Below are positions 26,210 through 35,280 of a stretch of 64,000 nt of DNA, piece by piece (position 1 is the first letter of the stretch; the number at the start of each line of letters is the position of its first letter). The notes under the pieces are model-generated. The model was not told the origin of the DNA. It worked only from the letters and a program-made list of their open reading frames with translations, and did not search any database. This DNA is from Fictibacillus nanhaiensis (GTDB lineage: Bacteria; Bacillota; Bacilli; Bacillales; Fictibacillaceae): positions 1,922,001-1,986,000 of the forward strand of contig JAFHKR010000039.1 of the NCBI GenBank assembly GCA_017052515.1, given 5' to 3'. A program made the position numbers and the translations under genes.

Positions 26210-26635
26210 TTACTTGCTGTTCTCTTCTTTATATTCTACAACTACTTCTGTTCCTAGTCCGCCGCGCGCATTCCAGTTTCCAACTACTTTAATGTACTTC
26301 GGCTTAAGTAGTTTTACTAGATCTTCCAAAATACGGTTTGTAGCATGCTCTTGGTAGATTCCAACGTTACGATATGAAGTTAGATAATACTTCAATGACT
26401 TCATCTCTACTAGATCTTCATTAGGAATATAGCTGATGATAATATCAGCAAAGTCAGGAAGACCTGACCAAGGACATACAGATGTAAATTCAGTTGTAGG
26501 AATCGTTACCATCGTATCTTTTCCTACATATTCATAAGGAATAGTTTCTAATATATCAACGAGGATTACGTTCTCATCTTGAATGTCAAAACGAATCCCT
26601 TCATATTTGCTGTGATTTACTTCAACTTTAGCCAT
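26210..26635 (-). CDS. Short QueF-like protein (preQ0 reductase family)
   Basis: 141 residues. QueF reduces preQ0 to preQ1 with NADPH in queuosine synthesis. The catalytic Cys and Asp are in TEFTSVCPWSGLPDFADI, and the QueF signature appears as EMKSLKYYLTSYRNVG. In the following segment the family's His-Glu pair is Gln-Glu here (IYQEHATN), so one substrate residue differs. It is shorter than B. subtilis QueF (165) and ends early after GGLGTEVVVEY. It is not in the queDEC cluster 7 kb away but ends an operon with ytpP and an EIIC-like gene. ATG at 26635 chosen over a TTG just before it. Confidence 0.78.
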   Translation of the reverse strand: MAKVEVNHSKYEGIRFDIQDENVILVDILETIPYEYVGKDTMVTIPTTEFTSVCPWSGLPDFADIIISYIPNEDLVEMKSLKYYLTSYRNVGIYQEHATNRILEDLVKLLKPKYIKVVGNWNARGGLGTEVVVEYKEENSK

Positions 26636-26650
26636 CAAAAAAACTTCCCT

Positions 26651-27022
26651 TCACATAAAAAAATCATTTTTTGTTATTATAGCATACTCTTTTGACCTAT
26701 TTGAAGGAATGTTAAGCTCTTCTAAAAAAGCAACAATCTGCTCTTTTGTCTTTCTCTCTTTATTTACATATCTTCCGATTTCTTCACCGTCTTTGAATGC
26801 TAAGAAGCTAGGGATTCCAAAAATATCAAGCTCCTGACAAAGTTCAATCAGTTCGTCACGATCTACATAAACAAATTGATAGTTCGCATATTCTTCTTCG
26901 ATTTCAGGCAGGATCGGTTTGATTACCACACAATCTGGGCACCAGTCTGCAGAAAAAACAGCTATTGTAACATCCTTTTTAATGACCTCTTTAAATTGTT
27001 CGATCGATTTTATGTTTTCCAT
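26651..27022 (-). CDS. ytpP: Thioredoxin-like protein YtpP
   Basis: 123 residues with a thioredoxin fold. The active site is FSADWCPDCVVIKP (WCPDC rather than WCGPC), and the cis-Pro region is FGIPSFLAF. It probably reduces disulfides in a special set of proteins. The last 15 or so residues (NRSKEYAIITKNDFFM) extend beyond the usual domain. ATG after AAGGAGACG. It is 13 bases after the EIIC-like gene and 15 before the QueF-like gene, so the three form one operon. Confidence 0.9.
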   Translation of the reverse strand: MENIKSIEQFKEVIKKDVTIAVFSADWCPDCVVIKPILPEIEEEYANYQFVYVDRDELIELCQELDIFGIPSFLAFKDGEEIGRYVNKERKTKEQIVAFLEELNIPSNRSKEYAIITKNDFFM

Positions 27023-27035
27023 TATCTTCGTCTCC

Positions 27036-28043
27036 TTATTGATTCAGCTTCATATCGCCAAATTTAATGTATCCTTTTTTTCTTAACCACTCTGAAAGTA
27101 TCAGACTAATAAGGATCGGTCCAATAAAATGCAAAATAAATATAGCAAGAAACGTTTCAAAGGTAAAGCCCATCGTCCTGAGCGTCATAATTTGTCCGAC
27201 GAGACCACTCGTCCCCATCCCTGCTCCAGCTGGTATGTTCTCCATCTTAAAATAAAGTGTTCCAACGGGTGCTAATAGAATTCCAGCAACCGTTGGCGGT
27301 ATTAAGATATATGGATTTTTCACTACATTCGGAAACTGTAATTTAGAAGTACCGATTCCTTGAGTCAAAAAGCCTCCAAAACCATTTTCCCGATAGGAGC
27401 TTGTAGCAAACCCGATCATCTGAGCCGCACAGCCTATCGTTGCTGCGCCAGCGGCTAGCCCTTCTAGCCCAAGCATCATCGCTATCGCTGCAGATGAAAT
27501 TGGTCCAGTTAATGCAAATCCTAGCAAGATTGCTACTAAAATCCCCATGATTAGTGGTCTCTGATCAGTTGACCACATGACAAGTTGTCCAAATGCCTTC
27601 ATGAATTGATCGATTCCCGGTCCGATAAATGTGGCAATCGTAAAACCTGTAAAAATCGTAACGGCAGGTGTGATTAAAATATCAAATTTTGTTTCTTCAG
27701 ATACTAGCTTTCCAACTTCAACCGCAATTAATGCTGCCACATAACAACCTGCCACACTACCAAGATCCGCTCCGGCTGCACCCGCTATACCTGCAGAAAA
27801 AACAACGAGTGGAGGTGCTTTTAACCCGTACGCTACAGCTGTACCAATCACAGGACCCATCAAAGTCATCGCTAATTGTCCCATCTCTGTAAAAAAAGGA
27901 AGAGATAATTGCTCACCGATCGTCTTTAGAATTAGTCCTACGATAAGCGATGCCATCAATCCTAGTGCAAAATATTGAAACCCCGTAATGAAATACGTTT
28001 TGGGTGATAAACTTACCCCTTTTTTATTAAGAAAATCCCTCAT
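27036..28043 (-). CDS. PTS EIIC-type membrane protein (PTS_EIIC_2 family), orphan
   Basis: 335 residues and about eight to ten hydrophobic segments. The sequence KTYFITGFQYFALGLMASLI, the repeated GxxGAAGADLGS and FATSSYRENGFGGFL patterns and PAGAGMGTSGLVGQ match a small family related to phosphotransferase IIC domains. No IIA or IIB domain is fused or encoded nearby, so a sugar phosphotransferase role is doubtful; the substrate is unknown. ATG after AAAGGAGTC. It heads the operon with ytpP and the QueF-like gene. Confidence 0.8.
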   Translation of the reverse strand: MRDFLNKKGVSLSPKTYFITGFQYFALGLMASLIVGLILKTIGEQLSLPFFTEMGQLAMTLMGPVIGTAVAYGLKAPPLVVFSAGIAGAAGADLGSVAGCYVAALIAVEVGKLVSEETKFDILITPAVTIFTGFTIATFIGPGIDQFMKAFGQLVMWSTDQRPLIMGILVAILLGFALTGPISSAAIAMMLGLEGLAAGAATIGCAAQMIGFATSSYRENGFGGFLTQGIGTSKLQFPNVVKNPYILIPPTVAGILLAPVGTLYFKMENIPAGAGMGTSGLVGQIMTLRTMGFTFETFLAIFILHFIGPILISLILSEWLRKKGYIKFGDMKLNQ

Positions 28044-28168
28044 CTATAATGACTCCTTTAGCTGTTCTTTTAAACATGTCCCTCAAACATTATAACTTGT
28101 TTCAGACTCATGTAAAGACAGGTGTAAAGTTGAATGGTTTTACATACAATTCTTTTTACTTTGAAACT

Positions 28169-28194
28169 TAAAATAATTCAAAAAAGACCGATAA
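28169..28194 (+). promoter_or_regulatory. SigD-type (motility) promoter of the chemoreceptor gene
   Basis: TAAA (28169-28172), a 14-base spacer and ACCGATAA (28187-28194). This is 7 of 8 to the SigD -10 GCCGATAA, and the site is 20 bases before the ATG. It places the receptor in the motility regulon. Confidence 0.75.
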
Positions 28195-28214
28195 AATGGC
28201 AGGGGGGAATTCAT

Positions 28215-30404
28215 ATGAACTTGTCAATACGAAGAAGAGTGCGACTGATGCTTTTCATCAGTTTAGCCGGAATGGTACTATTACTTGCATTTATCGGATT
28301 ATTTTTATGGCAGAACACCCAAATGGAAGAAGAAAGAGATTCCGTACAACTAACATTACGTGCTAGTAATGATATTCAAAGTACGTTTAACGAAGTGCGT
28401 AAACTTGAACAGGAGTATTTAAGAGACCCTAGTACAGAGTCTAAAGAAAAGGTGCTAACCTCTTTAAATGCCTTAAAAAAGGAAACAAGTAAAGTAGCAA
28501 AAGAAACGAACAGTTCTTCATTAAAAGGTATTGAAAAAGACTTGTCTGCTTATCAAACATCATTTAATTCTGCCACTAGTCTTACTACTCAACTTAATGC
28601 ATTAAAGCAGATGATGACAGAAACATCTAATACTTTTTATGCTTCTGTAAAAGCAATGAACGACCAAGCTTTATTGATCACTCTCTTGCAGATGCAGACG
28701 TATGAAAAAGAAGTTCATATTCAATATGACACCACAACCGTTAAGAACTTTAAAGAAAGTGCTCAAACGTTTGATCGAATGTTAGATGAAAAAAATCTAC
28801 CCGCTGATCAGTTGTCTACCTTTAAATCAAATTTATTAAAATATACAACTTCTGCAGATACGATCCAATCGATCACAAAGAAAATTGAAGATGATATTTC
28901 AACTTTTGAAAAGATTGCAAATGTTGTTGATCAATCAACAAAAGATGCAGAGAGTAATTTGCAGAAAGAAAATGCCGAACTAATGAAAAACCAAAAATCA
29001 GTTAAGTTTTGGCTGACGATCAGTTTAATAGGATTGAGTATCGTGATCCTATCCATATTAAGTGTGATTGGTGTTTGGCTATTACGCTCTATCCAATCTT
29101 CTATCTCCATTCTAAAAGAAGGTGCCTCCATCATTGGTGATGGTGACCTCTCTTACCGTGTAGAGACAAATTCTAAGGATGAAATGGGAGAACTGGCTCA
29201 AACCTTCAATCGCATGGCCGAAAAAATGCAAAAATCCATGATCGAAGTGAAAGATGCGGCTGAGAAACTTACGAGTTCCTCTCAAAACTTAGCAGCTGTA
29301 TCAGAAGAAACGACTGCTCAAAGTGATGAAGTAACAGAAGCCATCTCTCAAGTAGCAACAGGAGCTCAGAGTCAGGCTGATCACCTGCAAGAATGTACAC
29401 TTCTTCTTTCGGATGTGACCGGATATATTAAAGAAACAGCTTCGATCAGTGATGAGATCGCTTCAGATGCTATTCAAGCTGAAAACGATGGAAAAGCGGG
29501 ATCAAGTATCGTTCATCAACTAAATACACATTCTGAGAACTTTTTAGAATTAGCTCAAAGCTTGATCTCAGAGATTCAAGATGCGAGTAAACAGTCCAAG
29601 CAGATCAATTCTATTGTTGAAACGATTCAAGAGATAGCTGGCAGTACAGATCTTCTTGCATTAAATGCGGCTATAGAATCAGCAAGAGCTGGCGAAGCAG
29701 GTAGAGGTTTTTCAGTTGTGGCCAGTGAAGTCAGAAAGCTTGCAGAGCGTTCTAAGAATGAAGCGCTAAGAATTCAACAGCTTGTGAAATCGATGACGAA
29801 TCAGATGGAATTGTTATCAAAAGAAACGGTACGATTTGAACAATATCGTGTGGATCAAGTTGAATCTGTGCAACAGACAGAAAAAGCGTTTTCGAGCATC
29901 ATTCAAAATGTATCTCAGATTAACGGAAGAATTTCTCAAGTTAAAAGTGCGATTGGGCGAGTTGAATCTGCTAATGAAAACTTATCTGAAAAGCTCTTTG
30001 AAGTAAGTGCGATCTCTGAAGAATCTGTTGCTACAAGTGAACAAGTTAGCGCTTCAAGCATTCATCAAAAAGAAGCCATACACCAAGTAAACGTTGCCGC
30101 GACAGAACTGCAAGAAATAGCGCTTACCTTGCAAGAAGAGGTAGATCAATTTTCTTTAGGAGAGAGAGAATCATTCGTTCCTCATGAAGAAATAGACTTA
30201 AGTGATACTTATCAAGAAGTTGCAGCTACTAGAGATGAAAGTGATATGGAAGAGTTTGAATATCATGTTGATGAAAATCGTGATGGAGAAAATCTTGAAA
30301 CTGAGACAGCTTCAACTTCTGAATCCCATGTTCACCAAGAGGAACTAGCGAATGACACAGAGTCTGTTCAATCTGTTGATGATGAACTTAAAAAGGAAAA
30401 TTAA
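28215..30404 (+). CDS. Transmembrane methyl-accepting chemotaxis protein
   Basis: 729 residues. Membrane segments at about 12-33 and 265-290 flank an extracellular four-helix-bundle-like sensor rich in Gln/Lys/Ser. A HAMP domain (residues about 290-345, [24 protein letters not shown]) and a full signalling coil follow. The tip [20 protein letters not shown] contacts CheA and CheW. The end is an acidic tail ([15 protein letters not shown]-type) without an obvious CheR pentapeptide. The ATG at 28215 follows AGGGGGG; an upstream in-frame extension runs through the SigD promoter and is rejected. Ligand unknown. Confidence 0.93.
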   Translation: MNLSIRRRVRLMLFISLAGMVLLLAFIGLFLWQNTQMEEERDSVQLTLRASNDIQSTFNEVRKLEQEYLRDPSTESKEKVLTSLNALKKETSKVAKETNSSSLKGIEKDLSAYQTSFNSATSLTTQLNALKQMMTETSNTFYASVKAMNDQALLITLLQMQTYEKEVHIQYDTTTVKNFKESAQTFDRMLDEKNLPADQLSTFKSNLLKYTTSADTIQSITKKIEDDISTFEKIANVVDQSTKDAESNLQKENAELMKNQKSVKFWLTISLIGLSIVILSILSVIGVWLLRSIQSSISILKEGASIIGDGDLSYRVETNSKDEMGELAQTFNRMAEKMQKSMIEVKDAAEKLTSSSQNLAAVSEETTAQSDEVTEAISQVATGAQSQADHLQECTLLLSDVTGYIKETASISDEIASDAIQAENDGKAGSSIVHQLNTHSENFLELAQSLISEIQDASKQSKQINSIVETIQEIAGSTDLLALNAAIESARAGEAGRGFSVVASEVRKLAERSKNEALRIQQLVKSMTNQMELLSKETVRFEQYRVDQVESVQQTEKAFSSIIQNVSQINGRISQVKSAIGRVESANENLSEKLFEVSAISEESVATSEQVSASSIHQKEAIHQVNVAATELQEIALTLQEEVDQFSLGERESFVPHEEIDLSDTYQEVAATRDESDMEEFEYHVDENRDGENLETETASTSESHVHQEELANDTESVQSVDDELKKEN

Positions 30405-30407
30405 TTC

Positions 30408-30437
30408 TAAAACCCGGTGAACAATCACCGGGTTTTA
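30408..30437. terminator. Bidirectional terminator between the chemoreceptor gene and mltG
   Basis: Perfect arms TAAAACCCGGTGA / TCACCGGGTTTTA with loop ACAA. The mltG stop codon is at the end of the right arm. Confidence 0.9.
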
Positions 30438-31460
30438 ATAATTCCCACTCAATTGCGTGTACTTTCTATGTTCTTTATACGTTTTCGAAAAAAAGTGGCT
30501 CCACGTTCCATCCTGTTTTGCAACAAAGTAATAATAATCATGCTTTTCTGGATTTGCTGCTGCTTTTATTGAGGGGAGATCGGGATTTGAGATGGGTCCC
30601 GGTGGTAACCCCTTGTTAAGATACGTATTGTACGGACTTTTGATTTTGAGGTCTTTTCTTCTTAACGTTGCTTTTGGTCTTTCAAGTAAGTACTGAACGG
30701 TGGAGCATGACTGTAGTTTCTTACCTTCTTTTAACCTATTCTCAAAAACACCAGCTATTTTTCGCTTCTCTTCATTCAAGAGAGCCTCTTTCTCGATAAT
30801 AGACGCTAATGTAAGCATTTCATAAGGCGTTTGATCCGTTCTAATTGTTATTCTTGATGTTTCATGAAGAAGTCTTTCCGTCATTTGATGAATAACTTCA
30901 TCAGCTTTCATATTCTTTTCAAAATAATAGGTGTCTGGAAAAAGAAGTCCTTCCACAGCGAACTTTGTATTTGATTTTCTTACTTCTTTATCTACTCCTA
31001 ATTCTTCTTGCTGTTTCTCAGTCAGCGTAGCCCACGATTTTGCTGCATGAAGAAATTGCTTTCTATTCACAATTCCCGACTTGTTCAATCGATCGGCTAT
31101 CTCTAAAACAGTCAGTCCCTCTGGAACGATCACTTCTATAGCTTCTGTTTCATTTTCTAATGTAGATAGATCTTGAAGAATCTCTTTATATCCTTTTCCC
31201 TGTTTGATCGTGTGTTCTCCTCGGACCATCTTGCTTTTCTTTCCTGTAACAGTTGCATAAACTGAAAACAAAAAAGGACTTTTAATAAATTCTTCATCTT
31301 TTAAATCATTGGATATCGTCTTTAAGTTACTGTTTTCCCTTATTACAAAGACCTTTTCCGCAGTGCCTTCCGGTGGTGACGTTTGATAAACGGCCCACAC
31401 AACAGACATTGTGATAAGGATAACAAAAACGATCCACACTCTTTTGATATTTAAATTCAA
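30435..31460 (-). CDS. mltG: Endolytic transglycosylase MltG (YceG family)
   Basis: 341 residues. An N-terminal membrane anchor (RVWIVFVILITMSVVWAVY) is followed by a LysM-like part and the YceG domain, with the catalytic Glu in LASIIEKEALLNEEK and the conserved GLPPGPISNP. MltG cuts nascent glycan strands at the membrane and helps release them. TTG start 9 bases after AGGCGG. In B. subtilis the family member yrrL lies elsewhere, so this may be a second copy; this cannot be tested here. It stands alone between two terminators. Confidence 0.88.
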   Translation of the reverse strand: MNLNIKRVWIVFVILITMSVVWAVYQTSPPEGTAEKVFVIRENSNLKTISNDLKDEEFIKSPFLFSVYATVTGKKSKMVRGEHTIKQGKGYKEILQDLSTLENETEAIEVIVPEGLTVLEIADRLNKSGIVNRKQFLHAAKSWATLTEKQQEELGVDKEVRKSNTKFAVEGLLFPDTYYFEKNMKADEVIHQMTERLLHETSRITIRTDQTPYEMLTLASIIEKEALLNEEKRKIAGVFENRLKEGKKLQSCSTVQYLLERPKATLRRKDLKIKSPYNTYLNKGLPPGPISNPDLPSIKAAANPEKHDYYYFVAKQDGTWSHFFSKTYKEHRKYTQLSGNY

Positions 31461-31516
31461 AGTTGAATCCGCCTTACGTTTTTGTTTCTAATTTTCCCTG
31501 ATTACTTTTATTCATA

Positions 31517-31562
31517 CAAAAAGGCTGTTAGGTAAGGTATAAAAAACCTTTCTAACAACCTG
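31517..31562 (-). terminator. Terminator of ytoP-DUF84
   Basis: Long imperfect hairpin, minus strand: AGGTTGTTAGAAAGGT pairs with ACCTTACCTAACAGCCT, then TTTTTG. Confidence 0.8.
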
Positions 31563-31604
31563 TAATATTAAAAGATACTTTTGCAAGGGCATCGCTCACA
31601 TGTA

Positions 31605-32117
31605 CTATTTTTTCGCGTTGTAGACGTATTGCCCTAAAAGAATGGTTGAAATATGCAAGAACATCTCACTCCGAGACAGCATACCGCTAGTGAAAACACC
31701 AATCGCCCCATCTTTTTTTCTAATCTCAGGATCTTTTGTCCATTCACCCATCAATGTGCCTAATTCCTTACCCTGCTTAAGACCTGTTACGATCAGTGAC
31801 GGCAGCAAGATACGAGCTCCTGCAGCTGAATAGACGTTCCCATCATGATCCGCGACTGCTCCCCAGTTGCACAGATACGTGCCATCTTCCATCTCCATGA
31901 CTCCACCTTCAAAGCCAATGCCGATCTCTGCCCCTTGCTTCACACAATCTTTTGCCCGGTTGATAGCCCCAATCTTGGTTTCTTCATCAGAAAAAGGCTG
32001 GGCAGAAACTAATGAATCAGAAGAATAAGATACGAGTTCTGCTTCTTCAAAATACTTACTAAAAGGCTGAGCTGCTTTAATCTTTGCAGGGTTATGTGAT
32101 CCGATTCCAATTATCAT
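31605..32117 (-). CDS. DUF84 family inosine/xanthosine triphosphatase-like protein
   Basis: 170 residues. MIIGIGSHNPAKIKAAQPF and GIGFEGGVMEMEDGTYLCNW are the hallmarks of DUF84, related to E. coli YjjX, which hydrolyses ITP/XTP and so cleans the nucleotide pool. The fold resembles the Ham1/ITPase group. Substrate here is inferred from the family only. ATG after GAGGATGAACGCGG. Only 13 bases separate it from ytoP, so both are on one transcript. Confidence 0.85.
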   Translation of the reverse strand: MIIGIGSHNPAKIKAAQPFSKYFEEAELVSYSSDSLVSAQPFSDEETKIGAINRAKDCVKQGAEIGIGFEGGVMEMEDGTYLCNWGAVADHDGNVYSAAGARILLPSLIVTGLKQGKELGTLMGEWTKDPEIRKKDGAIGVFTSGMLSRSEMFLHISTILLGQYVYNAKK

Positions 32118-32130
32118 TCCGCGTTCATCC

Positions 32131-33201
32131 TCAGCTATTTTCTAAGATTGTTTTTAATGTGGATTCGTCTGCTGTTTTAACAAGTTTGATAAGCAATTCT
32201 TTTGCAGCAGCATAATCATCTACATGTATCATAGAAGCATGTGTGTGAATATATCGTGAACAGATCCCGATCACAGCTGAAGGGACGCCGTTTCCAGAGA
32301 TGTGTACACTTCCTGCATCTGTACCACCTTGCGAGATGAAGTATTGATAGGGAATTTTATGCGTTTCAGCTGTGTCTAGGATGTATTCTCTCATCCCACG
32401 ATGAGTTACCATCGTTCTATCTAGAATTCTTAACAACGCACCTTTTCCAAGTTGTCCGAACTCACTCTTATCCCCCATCATGTCATTCGCTGGACTTGCA
32501 TCTAATGCGAAGAATAGATCAGGTTTAATCAAGTTCGCAGCTGTTTTTGAACCTCTCAGCCCAACTTCTTCTTGAACGGTAGCACCGCTATACAATTCGT
32601 TTGGCAACGTTTCATCCTTTAATTCTTTTAATAGTTCGATCGCTAATCCGACACCATATCGATTATCCCATGCTTTTGCCATGATTTTCTTCGGATTAGC
32701 CATCGGAGTAAACGGGCAAATCGGAACGATTTGCTGCCCCGGTCTTACACCCAGATGATGAACTTCTTGATCGTTATCCGCACCAATATCTATGTACATA
32801 TTCTTAATACCCATCGGTCTGTTACGCTGATCTTCGGAAAGAAGATGAGGTGGAGTTGAGCCGATAATACCAGTAATAACATCCCCTTTATCTGTATAAA
32901 TATTTACACGTTGAGCTAATAGAACTTGGCTCCACCAGCCACCCAACTCTTGAAATTTTAGCATACCGTTTTTCGTAACCTTCGTAACCATGAAACCAAC
33001 TTCATCCATGTGCCCCGCTACCATAATCTTTGGACCATTCCCTTTTTTGACACCAAAGATGCTGCCAAGACCATCTTGAATAATTTCATCTGATACAGGT
33101 TCGATCTCTTTACGAACAAACTTACGAACATCTCTTTCAAAGCCTGGCGCCCCTGGCAATTCAGTCAATGTTTTAAACAAGTCGAGTGTTTCTTTATTCA
33201 T
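32131..33201 (-). CDS. ytoP: M42 family glutamyl aminopeptidase YtoP
   Basis: 356 residues, a dinuclear-zinc, probably oligomeric aminopeptidase. Metal ligands and catalytic residues are seen in [54 protein letters not shown] and the final [16 protein letters not shown]. It acts on peptides with N-terminal Glu or other residues in the cytoplasm. ATG start; the Shine-Dalgarno GAAGGGG lies inside the 3' arm of the hairpin downstream of queC. Followed closely by the DUF84 gene. Confidence 0.93.
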   Translation of the reverse strand: MNKETLDLFKTLTELPGAPGFERDVRKFVRKEIEPVSDEIIQDGLGSIFGVKKGNGPKIMVAGHMDEVGFMVTKVTKNGMLKFQELGGWWSQVLLAQRVNIYTDKGDVITGIIGSTPPHLLSEDQRNRPMGIKNMYIDIGADNDQEVHHLGVRPGQQIVPICPFTPMANPKKIMAKAWDNRYGVGLAIELLKELKDETLPNELYSGATVQEEVGLRGSKTAANLIKPDLFFALDASPANDMMGDKSEFGQLGKGALLRILDRTMVTHRGMREYILDTAETHKIPYQYFISQGGTDAGSVHISGNGVPSAVIGICSRYIHTHASMIHVDDYAAAKELLIKLVKTADESTLKTILENS

Positions 33202-33209
33202 ATAAAAAC

Positions 33210-33266
33210 AACCCCTTCAAATTAGTCACATGTACATTTTTATTGTACACCTAATAAGAAGGGGTT
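33210..33266 (-). terminator. Long hairpin between queC and ytoP, including the ytoP ribosome-binding site
   Basis: On the minus strand AACCCCTTC (33266-33258) pairs with GAAGGGGTT (33218-33210), with inner pairing TTAG/CTAA and TGTACA/TGTACA. GTTGTTTTT follows, so it could end queDEC. The right arm is also the Shine-Dalgarno of ytoP. Confidence 0.7.
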
Positions 33267-33285
33267 TTCTATACCTATGAATGTT

Positions 33286-33957
33286 CTAGATTTCGTAAGC
33301 GATCGGATCAACTGCTCCAGCTTCTTTAAAACCTTTTAAACGTAATACACAGCTGTCACATTGCCCACATGCAGCTTCTTTTCCATTGTAGCAAGATGTT
33401 GTTAAATCATACGGTACTTTAAGAGAAAGACCTTTTTCAATCGTCTCCTTTTTAGATAAAGAGATCAATGGTGTTTCAACTGAGATGTTTTTTCCTGTTA
33501 CACCTGCTTTTGTTGCTAGGTTGATTGTCTCTTCCATACTCTGAATGAATTCTGGACGGCAATCTGGATAACCGCTATAGTCGACTGCTGAAACACCTGT
33601 ATAAACAGCGGTAGCTCCGATTACTTCAGCATAAGCGCTTGCGAGTGATAAGAAAATCATGTTTCTAGCAGGTACATACGTTACAGGGATTCCTTCTTCT
33701 GCCTCAGTTGGAACTTCTACCTTTTCATCGGTTAGGGCACTTCCACCAATATCTTTTAAGAAGGTAAGATCGACAATTCTATGATCTGTTACACCATAAT
33801 ACTTACCGACTTCAATCGCTTGTTCGACTTCTCGATTATGACGTTGTCCATAGTGAAAAGTAATCGGGTACAGGTCATATCCTTCCGCTTTCGCGATCCC
33901 CATACAAGTTGTGCTATCAAGTCCTCCGCTTAAAACAATAACCGCTTTTTTGTTCAT
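33286..33957 (-). CDS. queC: 7-cyano-7-deazaguanine (preQ0) synthase
   Basis: 223 residues. It converts carboxydeazaguanine to preQ0 using ATP and ammonia. The PP-loop VVLSGGLDSTTC opens the protein and a zinc-binding C-terminal site (CYNGKEAACGQCDSCVLR) closes it. It is the last gene of queD-queE-queC; the ATG follows AGAGGGG and lies 2 bases after the queE stop. The operon is behind a preQ1-I riboswitch. Confidence 0.97.
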   Translation of the reverse strand: MNKKAVIVLSGGLDSTTCMGIAKAEGYDLYPITFHYGQRHNREVEQAIEVGKYYGVTDHRIVDLTFLKDIGGSALTDEKVEVPTEAEEGIPVTYVPARNMIFLSLASAYAEVIGATAVYTGVSAVDYSGYPDCRPEFIQSMEETINLATKAGVTGKNISVETPLISLSKKETIEKGLSLKVPYDLTTSCYNGKEAACGQCDSCVLRLKGFKEAGAVDPIAYEI

Positions 33958-33959
33958 GG

Positions 33960-34682
33960 TTAAACCCCTCTCTCTTCTGGATGCCAGATCACTTTATGAA
34001 GTTGAAGACTGAGCTTTGCATTCGGTAATGGATTCTCTAATAAGAGTTCAACAAGACGTCTCGGAGGCATGCTTTCCCATACAGGACTTACAGAGATCTG
34101 ACCGTTTCTATAATGTTCAGACACTACTTGTTTCGTTATCTCAAAATCGTTCTCTGAGCCCACAACGAATTTGATCTCATCTTGGTGCTGAAGCTCTTTG
34201 AAATTATCCATGTGCATTCTGTCCATCTCGCCAGAGGCTGGGAGCTTGTAGTCCATTACGAATCTCATCTTTTTTTGTAAATCATGGTGAGAGTTGCGTA
34301 ATTGCTCAAATGGCTGAATATCGATAGCACCATTCGTTTCAATGTGGATATCTACAATATGATCCAAGTCAGCCATCGCTAGCAGCAAGGCAGCTGATTT
34401 TTCTCGATGAATTAAAGGCTCACCCCCTGTAAAACAGATACGTTGTGATCGAAACGACTTAATCGTATTCACGATCTCTTCTATCGTTGCTTCAAACTCT
34501 GGCTTGGCAGGTGCATAACTGTATGTTGTATCACACCACGAGCAGCGAAGATTGCAATGAAATACACGTACAAAAACCGTTGGATACCCAGCTTGAAGTC
34601 CTTCACCTTCAACCGTTTCAAAGATCTCAACCATAGGAACTTTCCAGTGTTTCCAAACGTCTTTAGATGGCAGATCAAACAT
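33960..34682 (-). CDS. queE: 7-carboxy-7-deazaguanine synthase (radical SAM)
   Basis: 240 residues. It rearranges carboxytetrahydropterin to 7-carboxy-7-deazaguanine. The radical SAM cluster motif is CNLRCSWCDTTYSY (CxxxCxxC), with EGEGLQAGYPTVFVR before it and the SAM-binding FTGGEPL after it. The start overlaps the queD stop by 8 bases, with GGTGGAAAGAG inside queD. A further Met at residue 17 is possible but less likely. Confidence 0.96.
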   Translation of the reverse strand: MFDLPSKDVWKHWKVPMVEIFETVEGEGLQAGYPTVFVRVFHCNLRCSWCDTTYSYAPAKPEFEATIEEIVNTIKSFRSQRICFTGGEPLIHREKSAALLLAMADLDHIVDIHIETNGAIDIQPFEQLRNSHHDLQKKMRFVMDYKLPASGEMDRMHMDNFKELQHQDEIKFVVGSENDFEITKQVVSEHYRNGQISVSPVWESMPPRRLVELLLENPLPNAKLSLQLHKVIWHPEERGV

Positions 34683-35154
34683 CTCTTTCCACCATCCATT
34701 CTCTTTTCATTACAGCATAGCTAGTAGGTGTCTCATACAGTTTAAGCTCTTCTAACCTGTGCCCTTGTTCACTTAGTCCTCTATTGTTAAGTTCAAGATC
34801 AATTTGCTCCCAAATCCAAACGACCATATTCTCAGCGGTCGTATTCATCGGAGGAAGAACTTCGTTTAAATATTGATGATCTAATTTGCTGTCAATTGCT
34901 GATTTGAAAATTTCTTTTATCTCTCCAAAGTCAACGGCAATGCCAATTGCATTCACAAAACCGCTCATCGTGATCACTAGTTTGTATGTGTGACCGTGGA
35001 GATTTTTGCATTTCCCATCATAGCAATGCAGATGATGAGCCGCATCAAAGGTAAACTCTTTGCAAACAGCAACTCTCTTATTATGGTACTTTAATTGTTC
35101 GCTCTTAATATCACGACCAAGTATTTGAACATCTGTCGGAATTTTATAAGTCAT
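34675..35154 (-). CDS. queD: 6-carboxytetrahydropterin synthase
   Basis: 159 residues, the 6-pyruvoyltetrahydropterin synthase fold. It makes carboxytetrahydropterin from dihydroneopterin triphosphate, the first committed step to preQ0. Zinc ligands are seen in FDAAHHLHCYDGKCKNLHGHTYKL; catalytic Cys is in the same stretch, and LDHQYLNE and PTAENM-like NTTAENMVVWIW follow. First gene of the operon, directly downstream of the preQ1 riboswitch and its terminator. Good Shine-Dalgarno AAAGGATGAACAGGA. Confidence 0.96.
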   Translation of the reverse strand: MTYKIPTDVQILGRDIKSEQLKYHNKRVAVCKEFTFDAAHHLHCYDGKCKNLHGHTYKLVITMSGFVNAIGIAVDFGEIKEIFKSAIDSKLDHQYLNEVLPPMNTTAENMVVWIWEQIDLELNNRGLSEQGHRLEELKLYETPTSYAVMKREWMVERDV

Positions 35155-35187
35155 TCCTGTTCATCCTTTCGAGTGGAGCACGAAAAC

Positions 35188-35280
35188 AAAAAAACTCTGC
35201 TAAAAACGCAGAGAGTGTAAATGTTCATTCTTCACGCTCCCTAGTTTTGTTTTAAGAGGGGTGGGAATTTCGAACCCTCC
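35188..35280 (-). promoter_or_regulatory. preQ1-I riboswitch with terminator, upstream of queDEC
   Basis: On the minus strand the aptamer GAGGGTTCG / CCCACCCCTC followed by TTAAAACAAAACTAGG spans 35280-35240, the layout of class I preQ1 riboswitches (hairpin, then A-rich tail that folds back as a pseudoknot). A terminator follows at 35213-35188: CTCTGC / GCAGAG and seven T. preQ1 binding should stop transcription into queDEC. Confidence 0.92.

Noticed and set aside
28134-28214. N-terminal extension of the 28215 chemoreceptor
   Set aside because: It spans the SigD-type promoter, and the internal ATG follows AGGGGGG and begins a normal MCP N-terminus.
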